NCBI RefSeq assembly: GCF_900083545.1
Contig: NZ_LT559262.1
Span: forward strand, 2,141,673-2,205,672
Reading direction: 5' to 3'
Origin: Alistipes provencensis
Lineage (GTDB): Bacteria > Bacteroidota > Bacteroidia > Bacteroidales > Rikenellaceae
Length of the DNA: 64,000 bases
The notes beneath the pieces were generated by a model, which searched no databases, had not been told where the DNA came from, and saw only the letters and a program-made list of their open reading frames with translations. The translations under genes were made by a program, and so were the position numbers. Positions 40,473 through 50,703 of this stretch are shown here, one piece after another; the stretch's first letter is position 1, and every line of letters begins with the position of its first letter.

Positions 40473-42194
40473 ATGTATGACCTGATGATCTACAGCCTGA
40501 AAGTCGGAGCTTGTCTGGCTGTTTTCTACCTGTTTTTCAAACTGCTGCTGAGCCGCGAGACTTTCCACCGCTTCAATCGCATCGTGGTGCTGGGGGCGAT
40601 GGTGCTCTCGTTCGTGCTGCCGCTGTGCGTGATAACCGTCTACCGCGAGATGCCCGTCCTGCCGGAATTTCCGGCGGAAGAGATGGCGACGGCCGTTGCC
40701 GCCGAACCGATTCCGGCGCCTTTTCCGTGGGAGAAACTGGCCGGAGGAGCGTTTCTGACTGGAGCCGTCGCCGCGCTTCTCTGGACCTGCTGGTCGCTTT
40801 TCGGCGTGGTGCGCCTCGTGAGGCGGGGACGCCGCGAACGGCTGGAGGACGGGTCGGTGCTGGTGCGCACGGACCGGGCCGTGACGCCTTTCAGTTGGGG
40901 GCGTTACATCGTCATGTCCGGGAAGGACCTCGCCGAGAACGGCGACGCCATCCTGCTGCACGAACGCGCCCACCTGCGGCTGCGCCATTCGGTCGACCTG
41001 ATCGTGACCGATGTCGCGGGCTGCCTGCAGTGGTTCAACCCGGCGATGTGGCTGCTGCGCCGCGAGCTGCGGGCCATCCACGAGTACGAGGCCGACGAGG
41101 CGGTGCTCGAAAGCGGTGTCGATGCCAAGAGTTATCAGTTGTTGTTAATAAGGAAAGCTGCCGGCGGGAGGTGGTACTCAGTCGCCAACAGCTTTAATCA
41201 CAGTAAACTTAAAAACCGAATTACCATGATGTTACGCAAAAGATCGTCGCGGTGGGCCGGAGTCAAAGCACTCCTGTTGTTGCCGCTTATGGGCGTGGCC
41301 CTCGGGGCTTTCGCCGAAACCGCCTACCGTTTTCCGGAGGACAAAGTTACAAAAGAAAAACCGGTAATCCGCATCCGGGGCGTGAAATCTTCGCCCGGCA
41401 AGGAGCCGCTGGTGCTGGTCGACGGTCGGGAGACCGACAAGATGGATACCCTCAAACCCGAACGGATCGAGGCGATTTCCGTGCTCAAAGATTCGACGAC
41501 GAAGGCTGCTTACGGTGAAAAAGCCAAATACGGCGTGATTCTTGTAACGATGAAAAAAGATACGGAGCCGACGAATCACATGTATCTTGCGATGACAAAG
41601 GCGAAGGTTCTTCCCGGAAAATCGGTGACTGTGACTTCGGCCGACAGCATCGGAACGGTGGTCACATCGGGCAAACCGGACGAAGTGCGGGTGATCGGTT
41701 ACGGGACGAAACCCAAAGACGGGAATTCCGTCCGGGTCCGGGGACTGAGGGCATCGGATCCCAAATCGGTGGTCTATCTGGTCGACGGGGTTAGGGTGCC
41801 GGAGATCGAGTCGCTCGATCCCGACCGGATCCAGAGCATCTCGGTGCTGAAAGAGTCTTCCGTTCCTGCGGAGTATGCCGAGGAGGGGTACGACGGTGTG
41901 ATTATGATCACGACCAAGCGGGAGGCTGCCGATGCGCGGCGGCCCGCTGTAAAATCTGGCGAAAGTTCCCCGGAAAGTTCGACGACGATTTACAAGGGCC
42001 GTGTTACGGTCAGGAACGATTTTCCGGAAGGTACGCTGATCCTTATCAATGGTAAGGAATCCTCTCAGGCAGATGTCAATGCTCTGAAGCCCGGAAAGAT
42101 CCGGAAAATGACCGTCTACAAGGGCGACGAGGCTGTGAAACGTTACGGCGAGAAGGGGCGCAACGGCGTGGCCGACATCCGCGTCCGGAAGTAA
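40473..42194 (+). CDS. BlaR1-like M56 membrane metallopeptidase with three TonB-plug-like repeats
   Basis: This 573-residue protein has N-terminal membrane helices (about 1-25, 35-57, 90-115), a cytoplasmic M56 peptidase domain with HERAH at 163-167 and the third ligand region HEYEADEAVLE, and a further helix (about 264-282, ALLLLPLMGVALGAFA). The periplasmic part differs from BlaR1. Instead of a penicillin-binding domain it has three repeats of about 60 residues resembling the SusC plug motif: LVLVDGRETDKMDTLKPERIEAISVLKD (about 298-363), VYLVDGVRVPEIESLDPDRIQSISVLKE (about 417-485) and LILINGKESSQADVNALKPGKIRKMTVYKG (about 518-572). It probably senses an envelope ligand or TonB-linked protein and inactivates the neighbouring BlaI. 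The signal is unknown. Confidence 0.88.
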   Translation: MYDLMIYSLKVGACLAVFYLFFKLLLSRETFHRFNRIVVLGAMVLSFVLPLCVITVYREMPVLPEFPAEEMATAVAAEPIPAPFPWEKLAGGAFLTGAVAALLWTCWSLFGVVRLVRRGRRERLEDGSVLVRTDRAVTPFSWGRYIVMSGKDLAENGDAILLHERAHLRLRHSVDLIVTDVAGCLQWFNPAMWLLRRELRAIHEYEADEAVLESGVDAKSYQLLLIRKAAGGRWYSVANSFNHSKLKNRITMMLRKRSSRWAGVKALLLLPLMGVALGAFAETAYRFPEDKVTKEKPVIRIRGVKSSPGKEPLVLVDGRETDKMDTLKPERIEAISVLKDSTTKAAYGEKAKYGVILVTMKKDTEPTNHMYLAMTKAKVLPGKSVTVTSADSIGTVVTSGKPDEVRVIGYGTKPKDGNSVRVRGLRASDPKSVVYLVDGVRVPEIESLDPDRIQSISVLKESSVPAEYAEEGYDGVIMITTKREAADARRPAVKSGESSPESSTTIYKGRVTVRNDFPEGTLILINGKESSQADVNALKPGKIRKMTVYKGDEAVKRYGEKGRNGVADIRVRK

Positions 42195-42237
42195 GGCTTA
42201 AAGGAGATACACCATAAGCAGATAAAAAGTTCAGCAG

Positions 42238-42265
42238 GGGGACGGAGCCATTCCGTCCCCTTTTT
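42238..42265 (+). terminator. Terminator of the blaI/M56 operon
   Basis: GGGGACGGA pairs with TCCGTCCCC over a 5-base loop and is followed by TTTTT. Confidence 0.92.
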
Positions 42266-42275
42266 CGTGCCGTGG

Positions 42276-44111
42276 TTACTTGAACTCGACGATCTCGGGA
42301 CGTGTCGGACGGTAGCGGTACTGCTCCATGCGCGTGGAGTTCGAGAGGCGGAAATATTCGCTCTCGACCAGCCCGTTCTTGCCGAAAGCGATGCCCAGCC
42401 GGATTTGTATCGTGTTGAACACCAGCCGTTCGTTTCGCAGCCGCACGCCCAGTCCGAACGAGGTGAAGAAGTCGTTCTTGAAGATGTTGGGCGAATAGCC
42501 GATCAGCCCGAAATCGGCGAATCCGAAGACGGCGATGCGGAATCCCAGCGGCTGATAGGGAGTGAAAATTACCGTCTCGGTGTTGAGGATCATGCGGTTG
42601 GTGCCGATGATGTGCTCCTTGAGGGCCTGCAGTCCGTCGATGCGGGTGAAGCGGATGCTTTCGTCGCTGCCTGTGCCGCGGTTCCAGCCTTGGGTGTAGT
42701 TGAAGGCGAGGAACTGGCGGATGCGGCTGCGCCGGAAGAGGAACAGGTTGGAGAACCACCGCAGGTCGACATCCACGGCGCTGCGCTGCCACATGCCGTC
42801 GTTGAGGTCGATGTAGCTTCCCAGCGTGAATCCGCCCATGATGTAGCCCACGCCGCGAAATCCTCCGGTTTCGTAGCTCATGCCCAGATACATGGCGTCG
42901 TTGAACTCGCCCCACGAATAACCGGTCGTCAGTTCGGCCTTGTAACCGGTCGCAAGGTACTCGCGGAGTCCGAATCCGTAGATCATGTTGGCCGTGTAGA
43001 ATTTCTCGCGGTAGAGTCCCGCTCCGACCAGCAGGGCGTCCTGATCGTGCAGCGCCGGATTGAAATGAGGCCCCACCAGCGGACGGCGGCTGACGCGGCG
43101 GTAGTTGTAGCGCCCCGTGAGGTAGACGCTCGAATTGATCCGCCGCAGGAAGTGGGAGTAACCGCCCCAAGCGTCGAGGTTGCGCTCCTTGACCAGCAGC
43201 GAGGTGTCCTGCTCGACCATGTAACGCTTGGCCTTGATGTCGCTGTAGGTGAGGCCGATTTCGTAGTCGGTGGGCTTGATGAACTCCTTGCGCAGCCCCA
43301 TGTCGAGCGTCGAGTTGTAGAAGTCGCGCCCGGCGGCGAACTCCGCGGTGTAGAAGGTTCCCAGCACGTTGGGAATCTCGTATTCGACCATGTTGCCGCC
43401 GTAGGAGAAATCCTTGCGGCTGAAGTTGGTCATGAATTTGAGCTTGTTGCCCCATCCGAGGATGTTGGCGTCGGAGAGCCCGACCATCGTCCGGCCCTCG
43501 GAGTGGAGCCCCCCGTCGACCGTGATGGTCCAACTGTCGCGCGTGGTGATGGAGAGGTTGACGCGCGTCGAGTCGAACGCGTCGGGCAGCACCGCGACGT
43601 CGATGTCGGCGATGTAGCCGCGCGAGCGGATCAGTTGTTTGTTGCGCACGACGAGTTCCGGGTCGAGCGTGTCGCCCGGTTCGAAGAGCAGGTCGCGGCG
43701 GATGACGCGTTCGCGGGTCAGTCGGTGGGTCTTGTTGGCGGTGCGTTCGAGCCAGTTGCCCCCGGGCTCGAAGATTTGCTGGCGGTTGATGGTGATTTCG
43801 CCGATGGTTTTTCCGGAGTAGGGCTCCAGCAGACGGCTTTCGTCGGTCACACGGCCGCTCATGGTGGTGTCGAGGACGGGTTTCACGAAAAGCATCTGGT
43901 AGAGCATGCGCGGCACGGCGCGGCGGTTGGTCTTCGACTGGATGCTGTCGTAGAGCCGCTTGTTGCGGGCCGAGGCGTCGGGATTCGACACGCGGGCGCT
44001 GTCCGGGGTGAAACGGTCGGGAGTATGCGCGCCGGGGCCTGCGACGCGGGCAAAGGAGGCGGTTGCCGCCGCAGTCAGGATCAGTACCAATATGCAGAAC
44101 CGGGCATACAT
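42276..44111 (-). CDS. Outer membrane beta-barrel protein with POTRA-like N-terminus (BamA/TamA superfamily)
   Basis: This 611-residue protein begins at MYARFCILVLIL, where a signal peptide ends near ASFARV; the frame stays open 27 codons upstream. Residues about 105-225 form one or two POTRA-like segments (GKTIGEITINRQQIFEPGG, LVVRNKQLIRSRGYIADIDVAVLPD). The rest is a surface-antigen-like barrel with alternating aromatic strands and a C-terminal region ending in EIVEFK, with no terminal aromatic residue. Members insert or export envelope components, but the single short POTRA region suggests a specialised paralogue, not BamA itself. A TATCTTTG box (complement of 44116-44123) is so close to the ATG that either the message is nearly leaderless or the box is chance. 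Terminators flank the gene on both sides. Confidence 0.75.
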   Translation of the reverse strand: MYARFCILVLILTAAATASFARVAGPGAHTPDRFTPDSARVSNPDASARNKRLYDSIQSKTNRRAVPRMLYQMLFVKPVLDTTMSGRVTDESRLLEPYSGKTIGEITINRQQIFEPGGNWLERTANKTHRLTRERVIRRDLLFEPGDTLDPELVVRNKQLIRSRGYIADIDVAVLPDAFDSTRVNLSITTRDSWTITVDGGLHSEGRTMVGLSDANILGWGNKLKFMTNFSRKDFSYGGNMVEYEIPNVLGTFYTAEFAAGRDFYNSTLDMGLRKEFIKPTDYEIGLTYSDIKAKRYMVEQDTSLLVKERNLDAWGGYSHFLRRINSSVYLTGRYNYRRVSRRPLVGPHFNPALHDQDALLVGAGLYREKFYTANMIYGFGLREYLATGYKAELTTGYSWGEFNDAMYLGMSYETGGFRGVGYIMGGFTLGSYIDLNDGMWQRSAVDVDLRWFSNLFLFRRSRIRQFLAFNYTQGWNRGTGSDESIRFTRIDGLQALKEHIIGTNRMILNTETVIFTPYQPLGFRIAVFGFADFGLIGYSPNIFKNDFFTSFGLGVRLRNERLVFNTIQIRLGIAFGKNGLVESEYFRLSNSTRMEQYRYRPTRPEIVEFK

Positions 44112-44179
44112 TGTCCAAAGATAACGTTTTTTTCCGGTATAAAGTATGAAATACTGCATCCGGGAGCGCTCCGGATGCG

Positions 44180-44211
44180 AAAAAAGGTCCACCCGATGGG
44201 TGAACCTTTTT
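44180..44211 (-). terminator. Terminator of the ileS-dksA-like transcript
   Basis: AAAAAAGGT-CC-ACCC and GGGT-GA-ACCTTTTT form a stem with a short loop and A/T tracts on both sides. On the minus strand it follows the DksA-like gene and precedes the barrel protein gene. Confidence 0.85.
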
Positions 44212-44252
44212 CTATTGCGTCGGCCGGGCGGAGTGTTCGGCGGGTCGCGCTG

Positions 44253-44312
44253 CCCCCCCCCTCCTCCGGATTATCGTTGGACACTCCTCTGCCCCTCCTC
44301 GGATTATCGGCG
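44253..44312. repeat. C9 tract and short direct repeat beside the dksA-like stop codon
   Basis: Nine Cs at 44253-44261 are followed by two copies of TCCTC(C)GGATTATCG at about 44265-44308. The second copy contains the end of the DksA-like gene. Probably a small local duplication. Confidence 0.5.
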
Positions 44313-44684
44313 GCCTTCCTTGGCCTCGATGCATTCGGTGGCATGGGGCACCTTCATCAGCCGCTCCTTGGGAATGAGCTTGCCGGTGGTCTTGCAGATG
44401 CCGTAAGTCTTGTTCTCGATGCGCACGAGCGCCATTTCGAGGTTGCGGATGAACTTCATCTGATGAGCCGCCAGCCGGCCGCTCTCCTCTTTCGAGAGGG
44501 TGGCGGCGCCCTCCTCCAGCACTTTGAACGTCGGCGATGTATCCTCGGTGTCGTTGTCGGCCGTATGGGTGATCGTGGCGCGCAGCAGCTCATAGTCCGC
44601 GCGGGCGTTCTCGAGCTTTTTCAGGATAAGCTGCTTGAACTCTTCGAGTTCCGCGTCGCTGTACCGTGTTCTTTCGTCTGCCAT
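44304..44684 (-). CDS. DksA/TraR-family protein with degenerate zinc finger
   Basis: The 126-residue protein has a long N-terminal coiled-coil hairpin (about 8-85, ELEEFKQLILKKLENARADYELLRATI) and the DksA/TraR C-terminal finger (about 90-120, YGICKTTGKLIPKERLMKVPHATECIEAK). Of the four zinc cysteines only the first and a displaced one remain, with Thr elsewhere, so zinc binding is doubtful, as in many Bacteroidetes relatives. It probably binds the RNA polymerase secondary channel and tunes transcription in starvation with ppGpp. It follows ileS by about 80 bases and is likely co-transcribed. Confidence 0.88.
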   Translation of the reverse strand: MADERTRYSDAELEEFKQLILKKLENARADYELLRATITHTADNDTEDTSPTFKVLEEGAATLSKEESGRLAAHQMKFIRNLEMALVRIENKTYGICKTTGKLIPKERLMKVPHATECIEAKEGRR

Positions 44685-44711
44685 AGTCGTATCCTCCTTG
44701 TTTTGGTTTCA

Positions 44712-44752
44712 TGTAAAATTAAGCAATATTTCCGATATTACCAAATTTTACA
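44712..44752 (-). promoter_or_regulatory. Nested inverted repeat between ileS and the dksA-like gene
   Basis: TGTAAAATT (44712-44720) and AATTTTACA (44744-44752) are perfect complements and enclose a second stem AATAT-TTCCG-ATATT. This AT-rich nested stem could be an operator or an mRNA element in the intercistronic gap. Confidence 0.55.
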
Positions 44753-44765
44753 GGATATATCGGGA

Positions 44766-47700
44766 CTATATCCGCGTCACCGCGATGCGCAGGGGCTCTT
44801 CGTCGACATCGGTCTCCACGACCGCCTCTCCGGACGGCTCTGCCGCGGCTTTTACCTCCACGGCGAGGGTCTGCGATGCGATGTAGTCGGCGAAGCGGGC
44901 GATGCCGTCGGCCACGCAGGGCTTGTCTTCGATTTCGACACGGATCTTGTCCGTGACCTCGAATCCGGACTCCTTGCGGATATTCTGGATGCGGTTTATC
45001 AACTCGCGTGCCACACCTTCGGCTTTCAGCTCCTCGGTGACCGTAATGTCGAGCGCCACGGTGAGTTTCCCTTCGGAAGCGACCAGCCATCCGGGCATGT
45101 CCTCCGAGGTGATCTCGAAGTCGGCGGGCGTCACGGTGATCTGCTCCCCGCCGAGGTCGAGCACCGTTTCGGGTGCCGCTTCCACTTCGGCGATGCGCTC
45201 CTGCGAGAACTCTGCGACGAGGGCGGCGATCTGCTTCATGTACTTGCCGTAACGGGGCCCGAGGGTCTTGAAGTTGGGCTTGATACGCTTGGTAATCAGT
45301 CCCGTGGTCTTCTCGATCAGCTCCACCTCCTTGACGTTCACTTCGCCCATGATGAGGTTCTTCACCGCGGCGATATGCTCCGCCATGGCGGGGTCGAGTA
45401 CCGGGATCAGGATTTTGGTCAGCGGCTGGCGCACCTTGATCGACACCTTGCGGCGCAGGGCCAGCACCATCGACGAGACCTTCTGGGCCAGCGACATCAT
45501 CTCTTCGAGGCGCGCGTCGATCAGCTTCTCGTCGGCCTTGGGGAAAGTCGAGAGGTGCACCGATTCGTCGCTGTGACGGCCGCTCACGGCGTTGAGGTCG
45601 GTGAAGATGCGGTCGGAGATGAACGGTGCGAACGGCGCCACGAGCATCGAGACGGTCTCCAGACAGGTGTATAACGTCTGGTAGGCAGCCAGTTTGTCCT
45701 CCGACATGCCGCCGCCCCAGAACCGCTTGCGGTTGAGGCGCACATACCAGTTCGAAAGGTTCTCGCCCACGAACTCCTGAATGGCGCGGGCCGCCGGGGT
45801 CGGGTCGTAGTTTTCCAGCGATTCGGTCACCTCTTTCACCAGCGTATTCAAAAGCGAGATGATCCAGCGGTCGATCTCGGGGCGCTTCTCCATCGGCACC
45901 TCGGGCTCCTTGCCCGTGAACGAATCCACGTTGGCGTAGAGGGCGAAGAACGAGTAGGTGTTGTAGAGGGTTCCGAAGAACTTGCGGCGCACTTCATCGA
46001 CGCCGTCCTTGTCGAATTTGAGGTTGTCCCACGGCTGCGAGTTGGAGATCATGTACCAGCGCGTCGCGTCGGCTCCGTAGGTGTCGAGCACCTCGAACGG
46101 ATCGACGGCGTTGCCCAGCCGCTTCGACATCTTGTTGCCGTTCTTGTCCAGCACCAAGCCGTTCGAAATGATGTTTTTGAACGCTACCGAGTCGAACAGC
46201 ATCGAGGCGATGGCGTGCAGCGTGAAGAACCAGCCGCGCGTCTGGTCGACGCCCTCGGCGATGAAATCGGCGGGGTAAACTTCGTTGAAGCCCTCCTTGT
46301 TCTCGAACGGGTAGTGCACCTGCGCATAGGGCATGGCGCCCGAGTCGAACCACACGTCGATCAGGTCCGACTCGCGCTTCATCGGCTCGCCTTTCGACGA
46401 GACCAGCACGATCGAATCCACATAGGGACGGTGCAGGTCGATGTTCTCGGTCGAATAGTTCTCCTTCGACATGTCGCCGACCTTGAAATTCCTGTACGGG
46501 TTCTCCTTCATCACGCCCGCGGCGATCGACTTCTCGATTTCGCCCATCAGCTCTTCGACCGAACCGATGCACTTCACCTCCGAGTAGTCCTCGGTAGCCC
46601 ATACGGGCAGCGGAGTTCCCCAGAAGCGCGAACGCGAGAGGTTCCAGTCCACCAGTCCCTCGAGCCACTTGCCGAAGCGGCCCGTTCCGGTCGATTCGGG
46701 TTTCCAGCGGATCGTCTTGTTCAGTTCGATCATCTTGTCGCGCAGCGCCGTGGTGCGGATGAACCACGAGTCGAGCGGGTAGTACAATACGGGCTTGTCC
46801 GTCCGCCAGCAGTGGGGGTAGGAGTGGGTGTGTTTCTCGATCTTGAAAGCCTTGTTCTCGGCCTTCAGCATCACCGAGATGTCGATGTCCAGCGTCGGGT
46901 CGGTGTCGCACAGCCGCTCGTCGTAGACGTTCTTCACATAGCGGCCCGCATACTCCGCGTATTTCGCGGCGTCGACGTTCGTCTTCACGAACTCCGGGTC
47001 GAGGTCTTCGACGAGGAAGAATTTGCCCTGCTTGTCGACCATCGGCTGGTTCTTGCCGGCGCGGTCGACCATGAAGAGCGGCGCGATGCCTGCGACTTTC
47101 GCCACACGGTCGTCATCGGCGCCGAACGTCGGGGCGATATGCACGATGCCCGTACCGTCGGAGGTGGTCACATAATCGCCGACGATCACGCGGAACGCGT
47201 CGCCCATCGGCTTCACCCACGGGATCAACTGCTCGTAGCGGATGCCCTCCAGCTCGGGCCCCATCCACGTCTTTTCCGCAACCTCGTAGGTGCCCTCCAT
47301 CTTCTTGGTGAAGTACGATCCCAGCAATTCTTTGGCGAGGATGACCGTCTGCGGCCGGTCGGTATAGGGGTTTCGGCACTTGACTTTCACATATTCGATC
47401 GCGGGGCCCACGGCCAGCGCGGTGTTCGACGGCAGGGTCCACGGCGTGGTGGTCCATGCGAGGAAATAGAGCTCGCCCTCGACTCCGTCGAAGAGTTTCT
47501 CGCTCTTCGCGTCGCGGATCACGCGGAACTGCGACGTGCAGGTCGTGTCCTTCACGTCGCGGTAGCAGCCCGGCTGGTTCAGTTCGTGGGTCGAGAGACC
47601 CGTTCCGGCGGCCGGCGAGTAGGGCTGGATGGTGTAGCCCTTGTAGAGCAGGCCCTTGTCGAAGAGCTGCTTCAGGAGCCACCACAGCGTCTCGATGTAT

Positions 47701-48161
47701 TTGTTGTCGTAGGTGATGTACGGGTCGTCCATGTTGACCCAGTAGCCCATCTTGCGCGTGAGGTTCTCCCAAGCGCCCGTGAACTCCATCACCGCCTCGC
47801 GGCATGTGCGGTTGTACTCCTCGATCGAGATTTTCTTGCCGATGTCTTCCTTGGTGATGCCGAGTTTCTTCTCGACGCCCAGCTCCACGGGCAGTCCGTG
47901 GGTGTCCCATCCTGCCTTGCGGTGCACGAGGTAGCCCTGCTGCGTTTTGTAGCGGCAGATGATGTCCTTGATCGTGCGGGCCATGACATGGTGAATGCCC
48001 GGCATGCCGTTGGCCGAGGGAGGCCCTTCGTAGAATACGAACGCGGGGTGTCCCTCGCGGGTGTCGATGCTCTTGTGAAATGTGTCACGGGCGTCCCACT
48101 CGCCGAGCACGTCGGCGGCTACGCCGGCCAGATCGAGGCCTTTATACTCCTTGAACTTCAT
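44766..48161 (-). CDS. ileS: Isoleucyl-tRNA synthetase, large (type 2) form
   Basis: At 1131 residues this is the long, eukaryote-like IleRS. It charges tRNA-Ile in the cytoplasm. The start MKFKEYKGLDL is chosen because the -7 box TATCTTTG (complement of 48201-48208) lies 40 bases upstream and would fall inside a longer reading. The class I signature is PPSANGMPGIHH (near 47-58) and the second motif NGNKMSKRLGN (KMSKR). An editing CP1 domain (about 200-420), an anticodon-binding domain and a long C-terminal extension follow. Type 2 IleRS is known to tolerate mupirocin better than type 1. The upstream terminator isolates it from the histidine kinase gene. Confidence 0.97.
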   Translation of the reverse strand: MKFKEYKGLDLAGVAADVLGEWDARDTFHKSIDTREGHPAFVFYEGPPSANGMPGIHHVMARTIKDIICRYKTQQGYLVHRKAGWDTHGLPVELGVEKKLGITKEDIGKKISIEEYNRTCREAVMEFTGAWENLTRKMGYWVNMDDPYITYDNKYIETLWWLLKQLFDKGLLYKGYTIQPYSPAAGTGLSTHELNQPGCYRDVKDTTCTSQFRVIRDAKSEKLFDGVEGELYFLAWTTTPWTLPSNTALAVGPAIEYVKVKCRNPYTDRPQTVILAKELLGSYFTKKMEGTYEVAEKTWMGPELEGIRYEQLIPWVKPMGDAFRVIVGDYVTTSDGTGIVHIAPTFGADDDRVAKVAGIAPLFMVDRAGKNQPMVDKQGKFFLVEDLDPEFVKTNVDAAKYAEYAGRYVKNVYDERLCDTDPTLDIDISVMLKAENKAFKIEKHTHSYPHCWRTDKPVLYYPLDSWFIRTTALRDKMIELNKTIRWKPESTGTGRFGKWLEGLVDWNLSRSRFWGTPLPVWATEDYSEVKCIGSVEELMGEIEKSIAAGVMKENPYRNFKVGDMSKENYSTENIDLHRPYVDSIVLVSSKGEPMKRESDLIDVWFDSGAMPYAQVHYPFENKEGFNEVYPADFIAEGVDQTRGWFFTLHAIASMLFDSVAFKNIISNGLVLDKNGNKMSKRLGNAVDPFEVLDTYGADATRWYMISNSQPWDNLKFDKDGVDEVRRKFFGTLYNTYSFFALYANVDSFTGKEPEVPMEKRPEIDRWIISLLNTLVKEVTESLENYDPTPAARAIQEFVGENLSNWYVRLNRKRFWGGGMSEDKLAAYQTLYTCLETVSMLVAPFAPFISDRIFTDLNAVSGRHSDESVHLSTFPKADEKLIDARLEEMMSLAQKVSSMVLALRRKVSIKVRQPLTKILIPVLDPAMAEHIAAVKNLIMGEVNVKEVELIEKTTGLITKRIKPNFKTLGPRYGKYMKQIAALVAEFSQERIAEVEAAPETVLDLGGEQITVTPADFEITSEDMPGWLVASEGKLTVALDITVTEELKAEGVARELINRIQNIRKESGFEVTDKIRVEIEDKPCVADGIARFADYIASQTLAVEVKAAAEPSGEAVVETDVDEEPLRIAVTRI

Positions 48162-48200
48162 ATCGGTAAGAAATTTCTTCGCTGTTTTTCTGACAGGCAG

Positions 48201-48208
48201 CAAAGATA
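48201..48208 (-). promoter_or_regulatory. -7 element for ileS
   Basis: TATCTTTG on the minus strand, 39 bases before the ileS ATG and just after the terminator hairpin of the preceding operon. Confidence 0.7.
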
Positions 48209-48220
48209 TAAAAAAGATTT

Positions 48221-48252
48221 AATAATCGGACGTTTTTTTAAGTCCGATTATC
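48221..48252 (-). terminator. Terminator after the histidine kinase gene
   Basis: GATAATCGGAC pairs with GTCCGATTATT on the minus strand; the loop and the following AAATCTTTTTT are A/T-rich. It separates the histidine kinase operon from ileS. Confidence 0.8.
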
Positions 48253-48277
48253 AAGATGCAGCTATGGCGGAGCGGAG

Positions 48278-50149
<1,872 letters not shown>

Positions 50150-50154
50150 GGAAA

Positions 50155-50702
50155 TTATTCCGTAAGTTTACGAATGAAGCGGGCGGGATTCCCTGCGGCG
50201 ACCGAGTCGGCCGGGACGTCGCGCGTCACGACGGCTCCGGCGCCGACGACCGCACGGTCGCCGATCGTGACGCCCGGGCAGTCGCCCCGCCGCCGATCCA
50301 GCAGTCGTCGCCGACGGTGATCGGGCGCCCGGCCTCGAGCCCCGTCCGGCGTTCGGGGGCCTCCATCGGGTGAATGGCGGTGAGCAACTGCACTTTGGGA
50401 CCTATGAGCGAGTGGCGGCCGATGCGGATCGGCGCAAGGTCGAGGAACACGCAGTCGAAATTGACGAACGAGCCTTCGCCGATCGAGATGTTGACGCCGT
50501 AGTCGCAGTAGAACGGTTCGCGGATGAATCCCTCGCAGTCGGGGCACAGTTCGCGCAGCGTGGCGCGGTAGGCCTCGTCATGGCCGCACAATTCGGCGTT
50601 GAGCCGGTGCATGAGACGGGTGGCCCGGTCGCGGAGGGCCGTGAGCTCGGGGTCCTGCGGCGTGAACCACTCCCCGCTGAGCATCTTTTCCCGTTCGGTC
50701 AT
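50155..50702 (-). pseudogene. Maltose/galactoside O-acetyltransferase-like gene, frameshifted
   Basis: The N-terminal frame (50702 downward) encodes MTEREKMLSGEWFTPQDPEL with the Mac N-terminal domain and left-handed hexapeptide repeats including the active-site His in [14 protein letters not shown]. It breaks after [10 protein letters not shown], where the usual continuation [17 protein letters not shown] is found in another frame ([41 protein letters not shown]). The junction lies near 50285 and fits a net loss of one or four bases. The family acetylates sugars or small alcohols with acetyl-CoA. It starts directly after the ABC exporter stop and ends 5 bases before the kinase. Recent inactivation is likely because both parts are otherwise well preserved; a sequencing error is possible. 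Confidence 0.85.
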
Positions 50703-50703
50703 A

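Noticed and set aside
40102..42194. Beta-lactam resistance operon
   Set aside because: The BlaI/BlaR1-like pair has no beta-lactamase or PBP gene nearby and lacks a penicillin-binding sensor domain.
42267..45674. 1135-codon plus-strand open frame
   Set aside because: It is the antisense shadow of the barrel protein, DksA-like and ileS genes. Its composition is that of reverse-strand GC-rich coding DNA.
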